Notes: a model not told the origin generated them from the letters alone. DNA of 64,000 nt from Ulvibacter sp047614245 (GCA_047614245.1 JBLHIC010000002.1:17220-81219); one strand, 5' to 3'; numbered from the stretch's first letter, positions 52,714-61,216 are shown. Program-made: numbers and translations.

Positions 52714-53973
52714 ATGACGAAATTCTTCACAGTTTTTATATTATTTCTTTTTTCAATGAATGCCTCAGCTTCCTATATTTTAATTCCTATGGATTCCGAA
52801 GGCCAAAAAGAGCACTTAAAAGCATACGGACTTACCTACTGGACACTTGAAAAAAAGGTTAAAGTGAAATGGCTGCTTAATTACAGAGGCGGATCCTTTT
52901 TATTACCTGATTCCGAAGAAATTAAAAAAGAATGTCAGATAAGAGGTATTTCTTATGAAGTATTGTCTAATGGAAAAACAGAGGAAATTCTTTCAGAAAT
53001 AAGCAGCCCGTCAAGAAACATGGAAGCGGTGGTGCTCGAGAAAGCCCCTCGAATAGCGGTGTATTCACCAAAAGGAAATCTTCCTTGGGATGATGCTGTT
53101 ACCATGGTTTTAACATATGCTGAAATACCGTATACGGTCATTTATGACGAAGAAGTACTCGGGGATCAATTAATATTATATGATTGGTTGCATTTACACC
53201 ATGAAGATTTTACAGGGCAATACGGAAAATTTTATCGAGCTTATCGTTCGGCACCTTGGTATATTCAAGAAAAGAAGAAGGCGGAAGCATTGGCAGCCAA
53301 CCTGGGCTATGCAAAAGTTTCCGAAGCAAAAAGAGATGTGGCCTTAAAAATTCGGGATTATGTAATCGGTGGAGGATTTATGTTTGCGATGTGTAGCGCT
53401 ACTGATAGTTTCGATATTGCGCTCTCTGCAGAAGGTATTGATATTTGTGAACCGATGTTTGATGGAGATCCTAGTGAACCTGGCTATCAAAGTAAAATTG
53501 ACTACAGTAGAACTTTCGCCTTCAAAGACTATATTTTGGAACGCAGCCCAATGGTTTATGAGTTTTCTTCCATAGATATGACAACCAAGAGAAGAATCTC
53601 TAAAGAACGAGACTACTTTTCATTAATGGACTATTCAGCAAAGTGGGATCCCATTCCTTCTATGTTGGTTCAAAACCATACATCTTTAGTAAAAGGATTT
53701 ATGGGGCAAACTACTTCATTTGCTAGAGATCAGATAAAATCGAATGTCTTAATAATGGGGGAGAATAAATCAAATGGGGAGGCAAGATATATTCACGGGA
53801 TTAAAGGGAAGGGCTTTTATACGTTTTATAGCGGTCACGATCCCGAAGATTATCAGCATAGAGTAGGGGATGCAAAAACAGAATTAGCCTTACATCCAAA
53901 TTCTCCAGGCTATCGTCTAATACTGAACAATGTGTTGTTTCCTGCTGCAAAAAAGAAAAAACAAAAAACCTAG
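52714..53973 (+). CDS. exported protein of the Bacteroidota family labelled asparagine synthetase B
   Basis: 419 residues. The signal peptide ends at MNASAS. The mature protein starts YILIPMDSEGQKEHLKAYGL, a block I recognise from Bacteroidota proteins annotated asparagine synthetase B. However there is no N-terminal Cys-2 amidotransferase, no SGGxDS ATP pyrophosphatase loop and the protein is secreted, so that reaction is not supported. A glutaminase-like (class I amidotransferase-related) fold is possible around GGGFMFAMCSATDSFDIA. Function unknown; the name should not be taken as evidence. Confidence 0.8.
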   Translation: MTKFFTVFILFLFSMNASASYILIPMDSEGQKEHLKAYGLTYWTLEKKVKVKWLLNYRGGSFLLPDSEEIKKECQIRGISYEVLSNGKTEEILSEISSPSRNMEAVVLEKAPRIAVYSPKGNLPWDDAVTMVLTYAEIPYTVIYDEEVLGDQLILYDWLHLHHEDFTGQYGKFYRAYRSAPWYIQEKKKAEALAANLGYAKVSEAKRDVALKIRDYVIGGGFMFAMCSATDSFDIALSAEGIDICEPMFDGDPSEPGYQSKIDYSRTFAFKDYILERSPMVYEFSSIDMTTKRRISKERDYFSLMDYSAKWDPIPSMLVQNHTSLVKGFMGQTTSFARDQIKSNVLIMGENKSNGEARYIHGIKGKGFYTFYSGHDPEDYQHRVGDAKTELALHPNSPGYRLILNNVLFPAAKKKKQKT

Positions 53974-54920
53974 TTTTTTCGATTCAATGATTCGAAATAA
54001 TCTTTGGGAGGAATTACAGTTATCTCTACTCTCCTGTTTAATTGTTTATTATCATTAGTGTCATTAGGTGCTATCGGCTTATTTTCACCGAAAGCAGTTA
54101 TATCATAGTCGTAAGATCCAATGTCTGCCAATAATATTTTCATTTGATCAACAACTACCGAGCATCTTAGTTCTGAAAGGTGTTGATTGTATTCGGCGGT
54201 TCCGTCACTATCTGTATGTCCTTCAACAATCAAGGTGGCTTTATCTATTTGATGGATAATAGTCGCAACAGAATCTAAGATGTATTTCGCATCCTCAATT
54301 AATTCAGCCTTTGCAACATCAAAGAGCACATTCGTGTCAATGGATAGTTTAATTACACTATTGATTGCTCCAACAGCATCAATATCGGCGCCTGAACTTT
54401 TTCCATTACAGGTATCTTTTAAATCGGTAATGCGCACAAAATAAAAAACTGTTTCATTATCTATATTGAAATCACTGAGATCTATTGAAGATGTACCTCC
54501 CGAAATCTTATTAGCATAGATCCAGTCTTTCCCATTGGTGGAGATCTCGATTGTCATAGACTCCCTCGAAGGAGCCACTTCAAAAATGTAAAGATCATCT
54601 CCTTTCAAATTCATAAACCCGTTGTTTGTAAATTCTAATATTAAAATACCTCCACACCCTAAAGAAACATAGTTTGGTGTCGAGTAATCCACATAGTTAG
54701 GTTCATGAAGGCATTGCGTACTGTCCCTGTTCTTTTTTGTAGGTGCAGGGTGTCCAACATTATATTCAACTAATTTATCTGCAAACGATATCTTGCCCAA
54801 TGGAAGATAGACAGTTCTATACTTATTAATTTTATAGTGCTTTCCACTAACTTGCTGTGCAATTAAGAGATTGCTCGAGACAATTAGCAGAAACAAAATA
54901 TGCATTACTCTAAGATGCAT
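53970..54920 (-). CDS. OmpA family protein with N-terminal beta-rich domain
   Basis: 316 residues. A signal peptide ends at SNLLIAQQ. The first two thirds form a beta-rich domain (contains GGILILEFTNNGFMNLKGDD and DLYIFEVAPSRESMTIEIS) of unknown role. The C-terminal OmpA domain (about 205-310) has IVEGHTDSDGTAEYNQHLSE and NKQLNRRVEITV, which binds peptidoglycan. It overlaps the previous gene's stop by four bases on the opposite strand. Confidence 0.87.
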   Translation of the reverse strand: MHLRVMHILFLLIVSSNLLIAQQVSGKHYKINKYRTVYLPLGKISFADKLVEYNVGHPAPTKKNRDSTQCLHEPNYVDYSTPNYVSLGCGGILILEFTNNGFMNLKGDDLYIFEVAPSRESMTIEISTNGKDWIYANKISGGTSSIDLSDFNIDNETVFYFVRITDLKDTCNGKSSGADIDAVGAINSVIKLSIDTNVLFDVAKAELIEDAKYILDSVATIIHQIDKATLIVEGHTDSDGTAEYNQHLSELRCSVVVDQMKILLADIGSYDYDITAFGENKPIAPNDTNDNKQLNRRVEITVIPPKDYFESLNRKN

Positions 54921-55313
54921 TGATAAATTTTTAGCTAATATATGAAATTTTTAAAACACTGATATAGAATATATTGCTTAGATGGTGTCGAAAAGAAGCC
55001 CAGCTAATTTGAGATTCTCTTTGAAAAATATTCCTCAAACAGAATCCCCTTGGGTATCTTTTTATTCATTAATACATTCGCACATTTCGTAGCAGTCGTT
55101 TCTATTTCTGTAATATAGATAGCTCCACGGGGATGTTATTAATACTTCGGCAAGAATTTAAGCAGAATGCAATAGGCGCAATGTGGGGATTTTAATTTCT
55201 GAAAAAATTAAAGAATGACTTAAATATCAAAGAGAACTATAGTATAACAAACCTAGGTAGTGTTCTTTTGAGGGGGAAATTGGAAGAGGTAGATATATTT
55301 ACAATAATCTCAA
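54921..55313. other. gap with a possible short coding remnant on the minus strand
   Basis: A leftward stretch at about 55004-55140 is open for about 43 codons (ITEIETTATKCANVLMNKK, IPKGILFEEYFSKRI) and reads as protein-like, but has no proper start and ends in a TAG. I cannot assign it. The rest holds no RNA gene or repeat that I can see. Confidence 0.3.
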
Positions 55314-55976
55314 CTATAGCTCTTGTTTTAACGTTTTAATATCCGTTATTAGCTGCGTAATGGCAGTTTTGTTTAACCCGTTATAGATTCCCCGAATATG
55401 CCTGTTTTGATCTATAAGCACAAAGTTTTCTGTATGTAGAAAATCATCAGCTTCTTTTTCAAGACCTAAGTCTTCTTCTACAAAATAGGCCGTTCTGCCT
55501 AAGTCATAAATTTCTTGGCGATCTCCAGTCACTAGATGCCATTTACCGGAAATGATTTCCTTTGCATCAGCATATTCTTGTAGAACTTCAGTAGTATCGT
55601 GATCTGGTGTAACCGAATGCGATAACAATAGAACTGATTCATCATTCTTGAATTCTTCTTGCAATAGGCTCATATTATCTGTCATCTTAGGACAAATACC
55701 AGTGCAAAACGTAAAGAAGAAATCGGTTATATAGATTTTATTCTCAAAGGTTTTCTCGGTTATTAATTCATTATCTTGATTTGTAAGACTGAATTCAGGT
55801 ATTGTATGAAAAGATTGAAGTTTCGAGCTAGTATATTCTATCCATCGTGGCGTGAAATCAGCACTGTCATAATATGGAAGAGTTTCAACTCGACTATTTC
55901 TTTCTGAAGAATCACAACCTATTGCAGTGCAAATTATTACTAGCAGGCTAAAGGTTTTTATACTGAATGTTTTCAT
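55314..55976 (-). CDS. SCO1/SenC family copper chaperone lipoprotein
   Basis: 220 residues. The lipoprotein signal ends CTAIGCDSS. The thioredoxin-like fold carries the copper motif FCTGICPKM (CxxxC), the redox partner histidine later in DDFLHTENFVLIDQ, and PDHDTTEVLQEYAD. SCO proteins deliver copper to the CuA site of cytochrome oxidase or act as thiol reductases. It is the last gene of the leftward YHYH-YwqK-SCO unit, overlapping the preceding gene by 29 nt. Confidence 0.92.
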   Translation of the reverse strand: MKTFSIKTFSLLVIICTAIGCDSSERNSRVETLPYYDSADFTPRWIEYTSSKLQSFHTIPEFSLTNQDNELITEKTFENKIYITDFFFTFCTGICPKMTDNMSLLQEEFKNDESVLLLSHSVTPDHDTTEVLQEYADAKEIISGKWHLVTGDRQEIYDLGRTAYFVEEDLGLEKEADDFLHTENFVLIDQNRHIRGIYNGLNKTAITQLITDIKTLKQEL

Positions 55977-56589
55977 CGTTTAATTGATAACAGAGGTTAG
56001 AGCGTTTTAATCCGAAGATGCGTCCGTTCTTAACTTCATAGTTTGCATATATTTTTCCATTGTCTAGCCAGGCTTGTTGTAAGCCCTCTTCTTTTCCATG
56101 GTGGCTAGTTGTTTGCCTTGATAATTGTCCGTTTGCATACCACTTTTTCTGAATCCCATGTTTTTTTCCATCAATGTAATTGGACTCTGTATTTATGGTT
56201 CCATTTAGCCACCAAGACCTAACCTTTCCAGTAAGTTTGTTTTCGGTAAAGGTCGAAGTCTTCAAAAGACTTCCCTCGGGAAACCATTTTTGTGCCAGTC
56301 CTTCTTTCTTTCCATTATAATAACCAACCCTTTTGGCTAAAACCCCATTCTTGTGATATATCACTACAAATCCTGAAAAGGGTTGGTTCTTATAATACCA
56401 TTTCCCTTCATTTGGATGAAGAATTACTTCTTTTTTATGGACCTGCGTATCAGGAATGATTTTAATATGATCATTCTGATTGCAACCTACAACAAAAAGA
56501 AGAACTAGAAAAAGACTAGTTAATACTGCTTGGTGTTCCCTGATAGTCTCCAGGAAAAATGATGTAATATGTATTGAGATATAATTCAT
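55948..56589 (-). CDS. YwqK-type MORN-repeat lipoprotein
   Basis: 213 residues. Lipoprotein signal LFLVLLFVVGCNQ. Five or so MORN-like repeats follow (YYKNQPFSGFVVIYHKNG, YYNGKKEGLAQKWFPEG, WWLNGTINTESNYIDGKK, WYANGQLSRQTT). Proteins of this kind are often labelled toxin-antitoxin YwqK antitoxin, but no toxin is present and it is exported here, so that name is not supported. The first ATG at 56589 overlaps the YHYH gene by 74 nt; a later non-ATG start within the signal peptide is possible. Confidence 0.78.
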   Translation of the reverse strand: MNYISIHITSFFLETIREHQAVLTSLFLVLLFVVGCNQNDHIKIIPDTQVHKKEVILHPNEGKWYYKNQPFSGFVVIYHKNGVLAKRVGYYNGKKEGLAQKWFPEGSLLKTSTFTENKLTGKVRSWWLNGTINTESNYIDGKKHGIQKKWYANGQLSRQTTSHHGKEEGLQQAWLDNGKIYANYEVKNGRIFGLKRSNLCYQLNDENIQYKNL

Positions 56590-57295
56590 TTTCTATATGA
56601 TAATGATATTCTTCTTCTGTTGTATGTTGCGTAGTACTGGTGTGTCCTCCTGAAGCATCAAGTCCCGTAGGATATGTTCCGGTTGAATTACATTTTCTTC
56701 CGTAGATAAAAAACCCATCGGCTAGAATGCCAATTAGCTCTTCATCATCGTTAGACCATGCCTTTGGCTCTAAGTGATAGTGATATGCCTCAGGGCCAAT
56801 GTGTGCTCCTGAATAATCTAAACTTGCCGCAGCACCGTCTAAAGGGCCATTTCCCTCTTGATCATTGTAAATAGCCGCGCCACTTACCGCAATTCCAATC
56901 GCTCCTAAACTAGTTGCAGTTGAGCTACTTGCTAATGCTGGACTAGTAGAAACTCTTAAGGTTGCTGAGCCATCATAATTTGGTATTATACTAGGAGTTG
57001 TGACAACATCTGGTTCCTCGATATACAGCGGATCTCCAAAGCCCCAATAGACCGAAGTATGATTTGGTAAGCCGTTCGTCTCAACAACGACCTCGTTTCC
57101 ATCCAAATAAACATCCATATTGTCAACATCGAATTCTGCGAATGCTAAGTGTAGTTCCGCTAGAGAGTCATCCCCGTCGTCTGTTGAAACTGAGTCGTTG
57201 TCGTCATCACTGCTGCAAGCAACCAAAGTAATAAGCAGGATTGCTATGGAAACTATTCTAGATGCTATTTCTTTTTTGTTTCTTAGTTTGTTCAT
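56516..57295 (-). CDS. YHYH-domain lipoprotein
   Basis: 259 residues from ATG 57295 (MNKLRNKKEIASRIVSIAIL), chosen because the lipoprotein signal (LLITLVACSSDDD) follows directly; two earlier ATGs in frame exist. The YHYH domain is marked by EAYHYHLEPKAW and EEEYHYHIENELY, between which lie ADGFFIYGRKCNSTGTY and SGGHTSTTQH. The histidine clusters suggest metal binding. YHYH proteins are exported and uncharacterised. Context with an SCO copper chaperone and an EF-hand protein points to metal-related envelope function. Confidence 0.85.
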   Translation of the reverse strand: MNKLRNKKEIASRIVSIAILLITLVACSSDDDNDSVSTDDGDDSLAELHLAFAEFDVDNMDVYLDGNEVVVETNGLPNHTSVYWGFGDPLYIEEPDVVTTPSIIPNYDGSATLRVSTSPALASSSTATSLGAIGIAVSGAAIYNDQEGNGPLDGAAASLDYSGAHIGPEAYHYHLEPKAWSNDDEELIGILADGFFIYGRKCNSTGTYPTGLDASGGHTSTTQHTTEEEYHYHIENELYLNTYYIIFPGDYQGTPSSIN

Positions 57296-57447
57296 AACTG
57301 AGTATTTAGTGCTTTGTTTATTATTATTCATTATTGTCCGATTAAACATTTAAATAAACTCATGAAATATTATAAAACCTATCTTCACAATATTTTTAAA
57401 AATGTACACCTTGCTATTTCAAAATGTGCGTGTTAGTTTGGTCATTA

Positions 57448-57489
57448 CATGTCTAATAGCGTATCGGTCTTACGTCTTAGCCAGACATG
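57448..57489. repeat. inverted repeat between the YHYH and EF-hand genes
   Basis: CATGTCT (57448-57454) and AGACATG (57483-57489) are exact complements, 28 nt apart. It could be an operator or a weak RNA hairpin in the 200-nt gap; no U tract follows. Confidence 0.35.
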
Positions 57490-57497
57490 ACTAATTA

Positions 57498-57797
57498 TTA
57501 CCTTTTATTTTTAGATTTATCATTTCTTTTTGGTTTCGGAGCTTTTTCCAATTCTTCCTTGCTGATAAACCCATCCTTGTTCGAATCTATTCTGCTGAAG
57601 TCATTCTTCAGAGGTCCTTTTACTTCTTCTTTTGAAAGTTTTGCGTCTTCATTCCTATCCATCATTTTAAAGATTTCTTCAACTGAAGGTCGTTCTTTTC
57701 TTTCTTGTTGCCTTTCCGAAGATTGAGCCGTAACGTTCAATGAAAATATCAGTGTCATAATTCCGTTTAAGCCTGCTTTTACTAAATACTTTTTCAT
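57498..57797 (-). CDS. EF-hand domain protein, secreted
   Basis: 99 residues. Signal peptide ends NVTAQS. Two EF-hand calcium loops are seen: DRNEDAKLSKEEVKGP (about 47-62) and DSNKDGFISKEELEKA (about 72-87), both with Asp/Asn at positions 1, 3 and 5 and Glu at 12. The C terminus is highly basic (PKPKRNDKSKNKR). It faces the LytS kinase gene divergently across 190 nt that hold the candidate LytTR site. Likely a periplasmic calcium-binding protein of the same regulon. Confidence 0.88.
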   Translation of the reverse strand: MKKYLVKAGLNGIMTLIFSLNVTAQSSERQQERKERPSVEEIFKMMDRNEDAKLSKEEVKGPLKNDFSRIDSNKDGFISKEELEKAPKPKRNDKSKNKR

Positions 57798-57829
57798 AAC
57801 TTTAGGTTTAATGTTCCCTTCTTGGACTT

Positions 57830-57837
57830 CAAAGGTC
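57830..57837 (-). promoter_or_regulatory. -7-like element of the EF-hand gene (GACCTTTG)
   Basis: Read leftward, GACCTTTG lacks the canonical TA but keeps CTTTG, as expected for an activator-dependent promoter. The direct repeats would lie at about -39 to -69 relative to its predicted start. Confidence 0.35.
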
Positions 57838-57861
57838 AGCTAAAGTTGAATAGGATATGGC

Positions 57862-57892
57862 AGTTTTCAGTAGGCGATGGCTAGTTTTCAGT
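57862..57892. promoter_or_regulatory. candidate LytTR operator: direct repeat AGTTTTCAGT x2
   Basis: AGTTTTCAGT occurs exactly at 57862-57871 and again at 57883-57892, start-to-start 21 bp (two helical turns). LytTR regulators are known to bind two 9-bp direct repeats with about 12-bp spacing and a central GTT. It lies between the EF-hand gene and the LytS/LytTR genes, about 65 bp from the EF-hand ATG. Confidence 0.55.
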
Positions 57893-57987
57893 GAATGAAG
57901 GTTTTATTACTCCGAAGTGGTGTTTTGTGTCATCCTCAATGGCGGTAATCTCCTTACTCTTGATTTTAATTTCCTTTTATTTGTAGT

Positions 57988-59031
57988 ATGAATAGGTTAC
58001 AAAGGTTTCTTTCACAATTCTTTTTTTGGCTTTTCGTTGGATTTTTACTTTGGATGGAAAGGAATTGGAGTCCACGATATTTAATAGACAATACGTTAGC
58101 TTTTGGCGTGCAGGTTCTATTGATTGCGTGTCTCATATATTATGCCGCGCCACAACTGTTATTGAAAAAGAAGCATACTCAATTTATACTTTTCTCGATT
58201 CTTGCTCTAGGTATATTTTCTTTTATCTCTTCAAGTTTTACTTTAGGAGTAAATATGCCACCTCCAAGAGGAAATATGTGGCCTCCCGGTGAAATGGGCG
58301 AAGCTCTAAAAAGAAAAGGGCCTTCACCGTTTTTTGTGCATCTTCTTCTTATTACGGTTTCTTATGTGCTGGCAACCTTTATCGAAACATTCATCTTTGC
58401 TCAAAAAAAGCAAGAAGAGACTATTCAGAATAGAAATGAGATGCTTCAAACGGAGCTTAAGCTGTTGAAATCTCAGATTAACCCACATTTTTTATTCAAT
58501 GCGCTCAATAATATTTATGCACTTTCGGTAATTGATTCTAATCAAACTCAACAAAGTATCAGTTACCTGTCTAATATGTTGCGATATGTGTTATATGAAT
58601 GCGAGGAGAAGTTAGTTCCGCTGAAAAAAGAGATAGATTACATCAATGATTTTATCAAATTATATTCGTTGAAAAGTAGTAAACCTTATAATATAACGAC
58701 TCAATATACTATTGCCGATAACAATCTTCTAGTTGCGCCAATGTTATTCATTCCTTTTGTGGAAAATGCATTTAAACATGGCCACATTGAAAAACATGGA
58801 AATTCTTTTATTTCTATTATAGTTAATGCTACTTCAAGTCTAATCGAGTTGGAAATAGAGAATAGCCAACCGAAGAATGCAATAAATAAAGATGCTGTTG
58901 GAGGCATTGGAATCGAGAATGTGAAGAAAAGATTGTCTATCTTATATCCTGAAAAACATCAGTTGAGTATTCTTGAGTCTTCTGAAACATTTAAAATTAA
59001 ACTTAATCTAGAAGTAAGTGAAAAGAGTTAG
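57988..59031 (+). CDS. LytS-type sensor histidine kinase
   Basis: 347 residues. Four N-terminal membrane helices (about 8-130) with a proline/glycine/methionine-rich loop near residue 90-105 (VNMPPPRGNMWPPGEMGE) between them. The cytoplasmic His_kinase domain has LLKSQINPHFLFNALNNIYA (phospho-histidine in NPHF), and the ATPase has FVENAFKHG and GIGIENVKKRL. The Met-rich loop could sense a metal such as copper, which is inference. It overlaps the regulator gene by 14 nt. Confidence 0.93.
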   Translation: MNRLQRFLSQFFFWLFVGFLLWMERNWSPRYLIDNTLAFGVQVLLIACLIYYAAPQLLLKKKHTQFILFSILALGIFSFISSSFTLGVNMPPPRGNMWPPGEMGEALKRKGPSPFFVHLLLITVSYVLATFIETFIFAQKKQEETIQNRNEMLQTELKLLKSQINPHFLFNALNNIYALSVIDSNQTQQSISYLSNMLRYVLYECEEKLVPLKKEIDYINDFIKLYSLKSSKPYNITTQYTIADNNLLVAPMLFIPFVENAFKHGHIEKHGNSFISIIVNATSSLIELEIENSQPKNAINKDAVGGIGIENVKKRLSILYPEKHQLSILESSETFKIKLNLEVSEKS

Positions 59032-59695
59032 ATGTCTTGTCGTTGACGACGAAGAATTAGCAAGAACTTTGCTTAGGACCTATATCGAAAAAATTGATGT
59101 TTTGGAGTTAGTAGCTGCAGTTGAAAACCCGATTGAGGCAAGTTCTATCCTTAAAATGGAGCAGATTGATGTTGTGTTTTTGGATATACAGATGCCAGAA
59201 CTAAAAGGAACGGACTTTGCAAAAATGATCGATACTAGTACAAAGGTTATTTTTACGACAGCTTATTCCGAATATGCGTTAGAGGGTTTTGAGCTGAATG
59301 CCTTAGATTATCTGCTAAAACCAATTACATTTGAGCGTTTTTTACAATCTGTAAATAAGATTGAGACTAGGGGAGAAGTAACTTCTGACGCATCAACTAT
59401 CGTCGTTAAATCTGGATATGATTTACACAAGCTTAATTTTAATGACATTCTTTATATTGAAAGCGATAGTGAGTATGTCGTTTTTCATACGTTTGGAAAG
59501 AAAATAATGAGTTATCAGACGTTAACATCATTGGAGAAGCTATTGCCAGATCAAATCTTCTTAAGAGTACACAGGTCTTATATTGTCAATATGAAGAAAG
59601 TGTCAGCACTTAAAGGAAAAGATCTTTTGCTGAGTGAAATCAAAATTCCAGTGAGTGCCACGTATTATGACGTGGTGAAAGCGAAGTTGTTTTAG
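59018..59695 (+). CDS. LytTR family response regulator
   Basis: 225 residues from a GTG at 59018 (MKRVRCLVVDDEELAR). The receiver domain has the phosphorylated aspartate in VVFLDIQMPELKG and the switch lysine in YLLKPITFERF. The LytTR DNA-binding domain covers about 125-220, with SDSEYVVFHTFGKK and LRVHRSYIVNMKKV. It pairs with the overlapping kinase gene and probably regulates the divergent EF-hand/YHYH unit through the direct repeat. Confidence 0.93.
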   Translation: MKRVRCLVVDDEELARTLLRTYIEKIDVLELVAAVENPIEASSILKMEQIDVVFLDIQMPELKGTDFAKMIDTSTKVIFTTAYSEYALEGFELNALDYLLKPITFERFLQSVNKIETRGEVTSDASTIVVKSGYDLHKLNFNDILYIESDSEYVVFHTFGKKIMSYQTLTSLEKLLPDQIFLRVHRSYIVNMKKVSALKGKDLLLSEIKIPVSATYYDVVKAKLF

Positions 59696-59894
59696 TTTTG
59701 GAGAATGACTTTATAGCAATTTGATTATGTTATAAAATAGACGCCTTTGTATTACTAAATATGTTTGAAATTTTTAATTAAAAATTTAGTGAAGCTATTT
59801 TTCAATTTAAGCCTCAAGAGACAAGTCTCATGTCTCATATCTAATTTATAATGACTAATACAGAGGTATTAGTGAGACACGACTAGTATTAAAT

Positions 59895-59926
59895 AAAAAA
59901 AGCCCACTCATTTGAGTGGGCTTTTT
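59895..59926. terminator. bidirectional terminator between the LytTR gene and rplT
   Basis: AAAAAAGCCCACTCA and TGAGTGGGCTTTTT form a 14-bp stem with a two-base TT centre, ending the thrS-infC-rpmI-rplT transcript leftward. Confidence 0.93.
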
Positions 59927-59949
59927 AGCGAAATAATATTGTTAGTGTC

Positions 59950-60294
59950 TTATTTTACTTTCTTTATGATAGCTTCAAAAGCATCTGGGTGATTCATAGC
60001 TAAATCTGCTAATACCTTACGGTTTAGTTCGATTCCGTTAGCTTTAACCGCTCCCATAAACTGTGAATAAGACATTCCATGCTGACGTGCACCTGCGTTT
60101 ATACGCGTAATCCACAAAGCTCTAAATGTTCTCTTTTTGTTTCGTCTGTCTCTGTATGCATATGACATCGCTTTATCAACGGCGTTCTTTGCAACAGTCC
60201 AAACATTTTTACGTCTTCCAAAGTATCCTTTGGCTTGCTTAAGAACCTTTTTTCTTCTGGCTCTCTTTGCAACTGAATTTACTGATCTTGGCAT
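59950..60294 (-). CDS. rplT: 50S ribosomal protein L20
   Basis: 114 residues, full length. It binds 23S rRNA early in 50S assembly. The start MPRSVNSVAKRARRKKVLKQ and GYFGRRKNVWTVAKNAVDKA, then FRALWITRINAGARQHGMSY, are diagnostic. Last gene of the infC operon, 92 nt after rpmI. Confidence 0.98.
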   Translation of the reverse strand: MPRSVNSVAKRARRKKVLKQAKGYFGRRKNVWTVAKNAVDKAMSYAYRDRRNKKRTFRALWITRINAGARQHGMSYSQFMGAVKANGIELNRKVLADLAMNHPDAFEAIIKKVK

Positions 60295-60386
60295 AATTTA
60301 ATTGTTTTTTGTAGCAGGCGGCCAATTCGACACTTAATAAGCCATACTCCAAGGTTATACTAATTTGTTTTAACCGGTTAAGGCAA

Positions 60387-60584
60387 TTACATCATTCGAA
60401 GCATTTGCTTAACATTACTCTCATCGGCCTTATGGACTAGTCCATCGTGGGTCAATTTAAGCTTACGTTTTTTAGACTTCTTTGTTAAGATGTGACTTTT
60501 AAACGCATGCTTTCTTTTAATTTTTCCGGTACCAGTAAGCTTAAATCGCTTCTTAGCACTAGATTTTGTTTTTTGCTTAGGCAT
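60387..60584 (-). CDS. rpmI: 50S ribosomal protein L35
   Basis: 65 residues, basic. MPKQKTKSSAKKRFKLTGTG and KRKHAFKSHILTKKSKKRK are standard L35. It lies between infC and rplT, 77 nt after infC, the conserved order across bacteria. Confidence 0.98.
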   Translation of the reverse strand: MPKQKTKSSAKKRFKLTGTGKIKRKHAFKSHILTKKSKKRKLKLTHDGLVHKADESNVKQMLRMM

Positions 60585-60661
60585 GTTTTTTTCTTTTATT
60601 TATTATTTCGCATTTCATCCTCCGAAGCTTTAGCGTAGGAGAACAAATATTTTAATTCAAT

Positions 60662-61216
60662 TTATTTTTTCTTTGGAGCTATGAACATAATCATTCGTTT
60701 CCCTTCCAGTTTTGGCATCTGCTCTACTTTCCCTAATTCTTCCAGTTCTTGAGCCAATCTTAATAATAAAATTTCTCCTTGATCCTTGTAAATTATTGAA
60801 CGTCCTTTAAAGAATACATAAGCCTTTAATTTAGCACCATCTTTTAAAAACTTCTCAGCGTGCTTCTTTTTAAACTCGTAATCATGATCATCTGTATTAG
60901 GACCAAACCTAATTTCTTTAATGATCACTTTAGTCGCCTTAGACTTCATAACCTTCTCACGCTTCTTTTGCTCGTAAACAAACTTCTTATAGTCTATTAT
61001 CTTACATACCGGTGGAGAAGCATTAGGAGATATTTCAACCAAGTCTAATTCCTGTTCCACAGACAATTCCAATGCTTTAGCAAGTGTATATACCCCAACT
61101 TCAACGTTGTCTCCAACAAGGCGTACTTCCTCGGCACGAATCTTTCTATTGATTTTGTGCTGATCTTCTTTAATAATCCTTGCAGGGCCTCGACTTCTTT
61201 TTCTACGTATTGCTAT
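60662..61216 (-). CDS. infC: translation initiation factor IF-3, ATA start
   Basis: 184 residues. The conserved N terminus (AIRRKRSRGPARIIKEDQH) is encoded directly upstream of the first ATG-type codon, and the only candidate start is ATA at 61216-61214, giving M-A-I-R-R-K. The frame is closed by TAA seven codons further upstream, with no ATG, GTG or TTG available. The ATG at 61072 would delete the whole N-terminal domain and is rejected. IF-3 rejects non-standard start codons, so a rare start is the known autoregulation device. It starts 15 nt after the thrS stop. Confidence 0.9.
   Translation of the reverse strand: MAIRRKRSRGPARIIKEDQHKINRKIRAEEVRLVGDNVEVGVYTLAKALELSVEQELDLVEISPNASPPVCKIIDYKKFVYEQKKREKVMKSKATKVIIKEIRFGPNTDDHDYEFKKKHAEKFLKDGAKLKAYVFFKGRSIIYKDQGEILLLRLAQELEELGKVEQMPKLEGKRMIMFIAPKKK

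Noticed and set aside
55948..56589. Toxin-antitoxin system for the YwqK protein
   Set aside because: No toxin gene is adjacent and the protein has a lipoprotein signal, so it acts outside the cytosol.
59830..59885. Cluster of GTCTC/GAGAC pentamers before the rplT terminator
   Set aside because: Short, imperfect and not in a consistent spacing; most likely chance in AT-rich spacer.
60662..61072. infC starting at the internal ATG
   Set aside because: It would delete the conserved N-terminal domain, which is encoded intact upstream of it.
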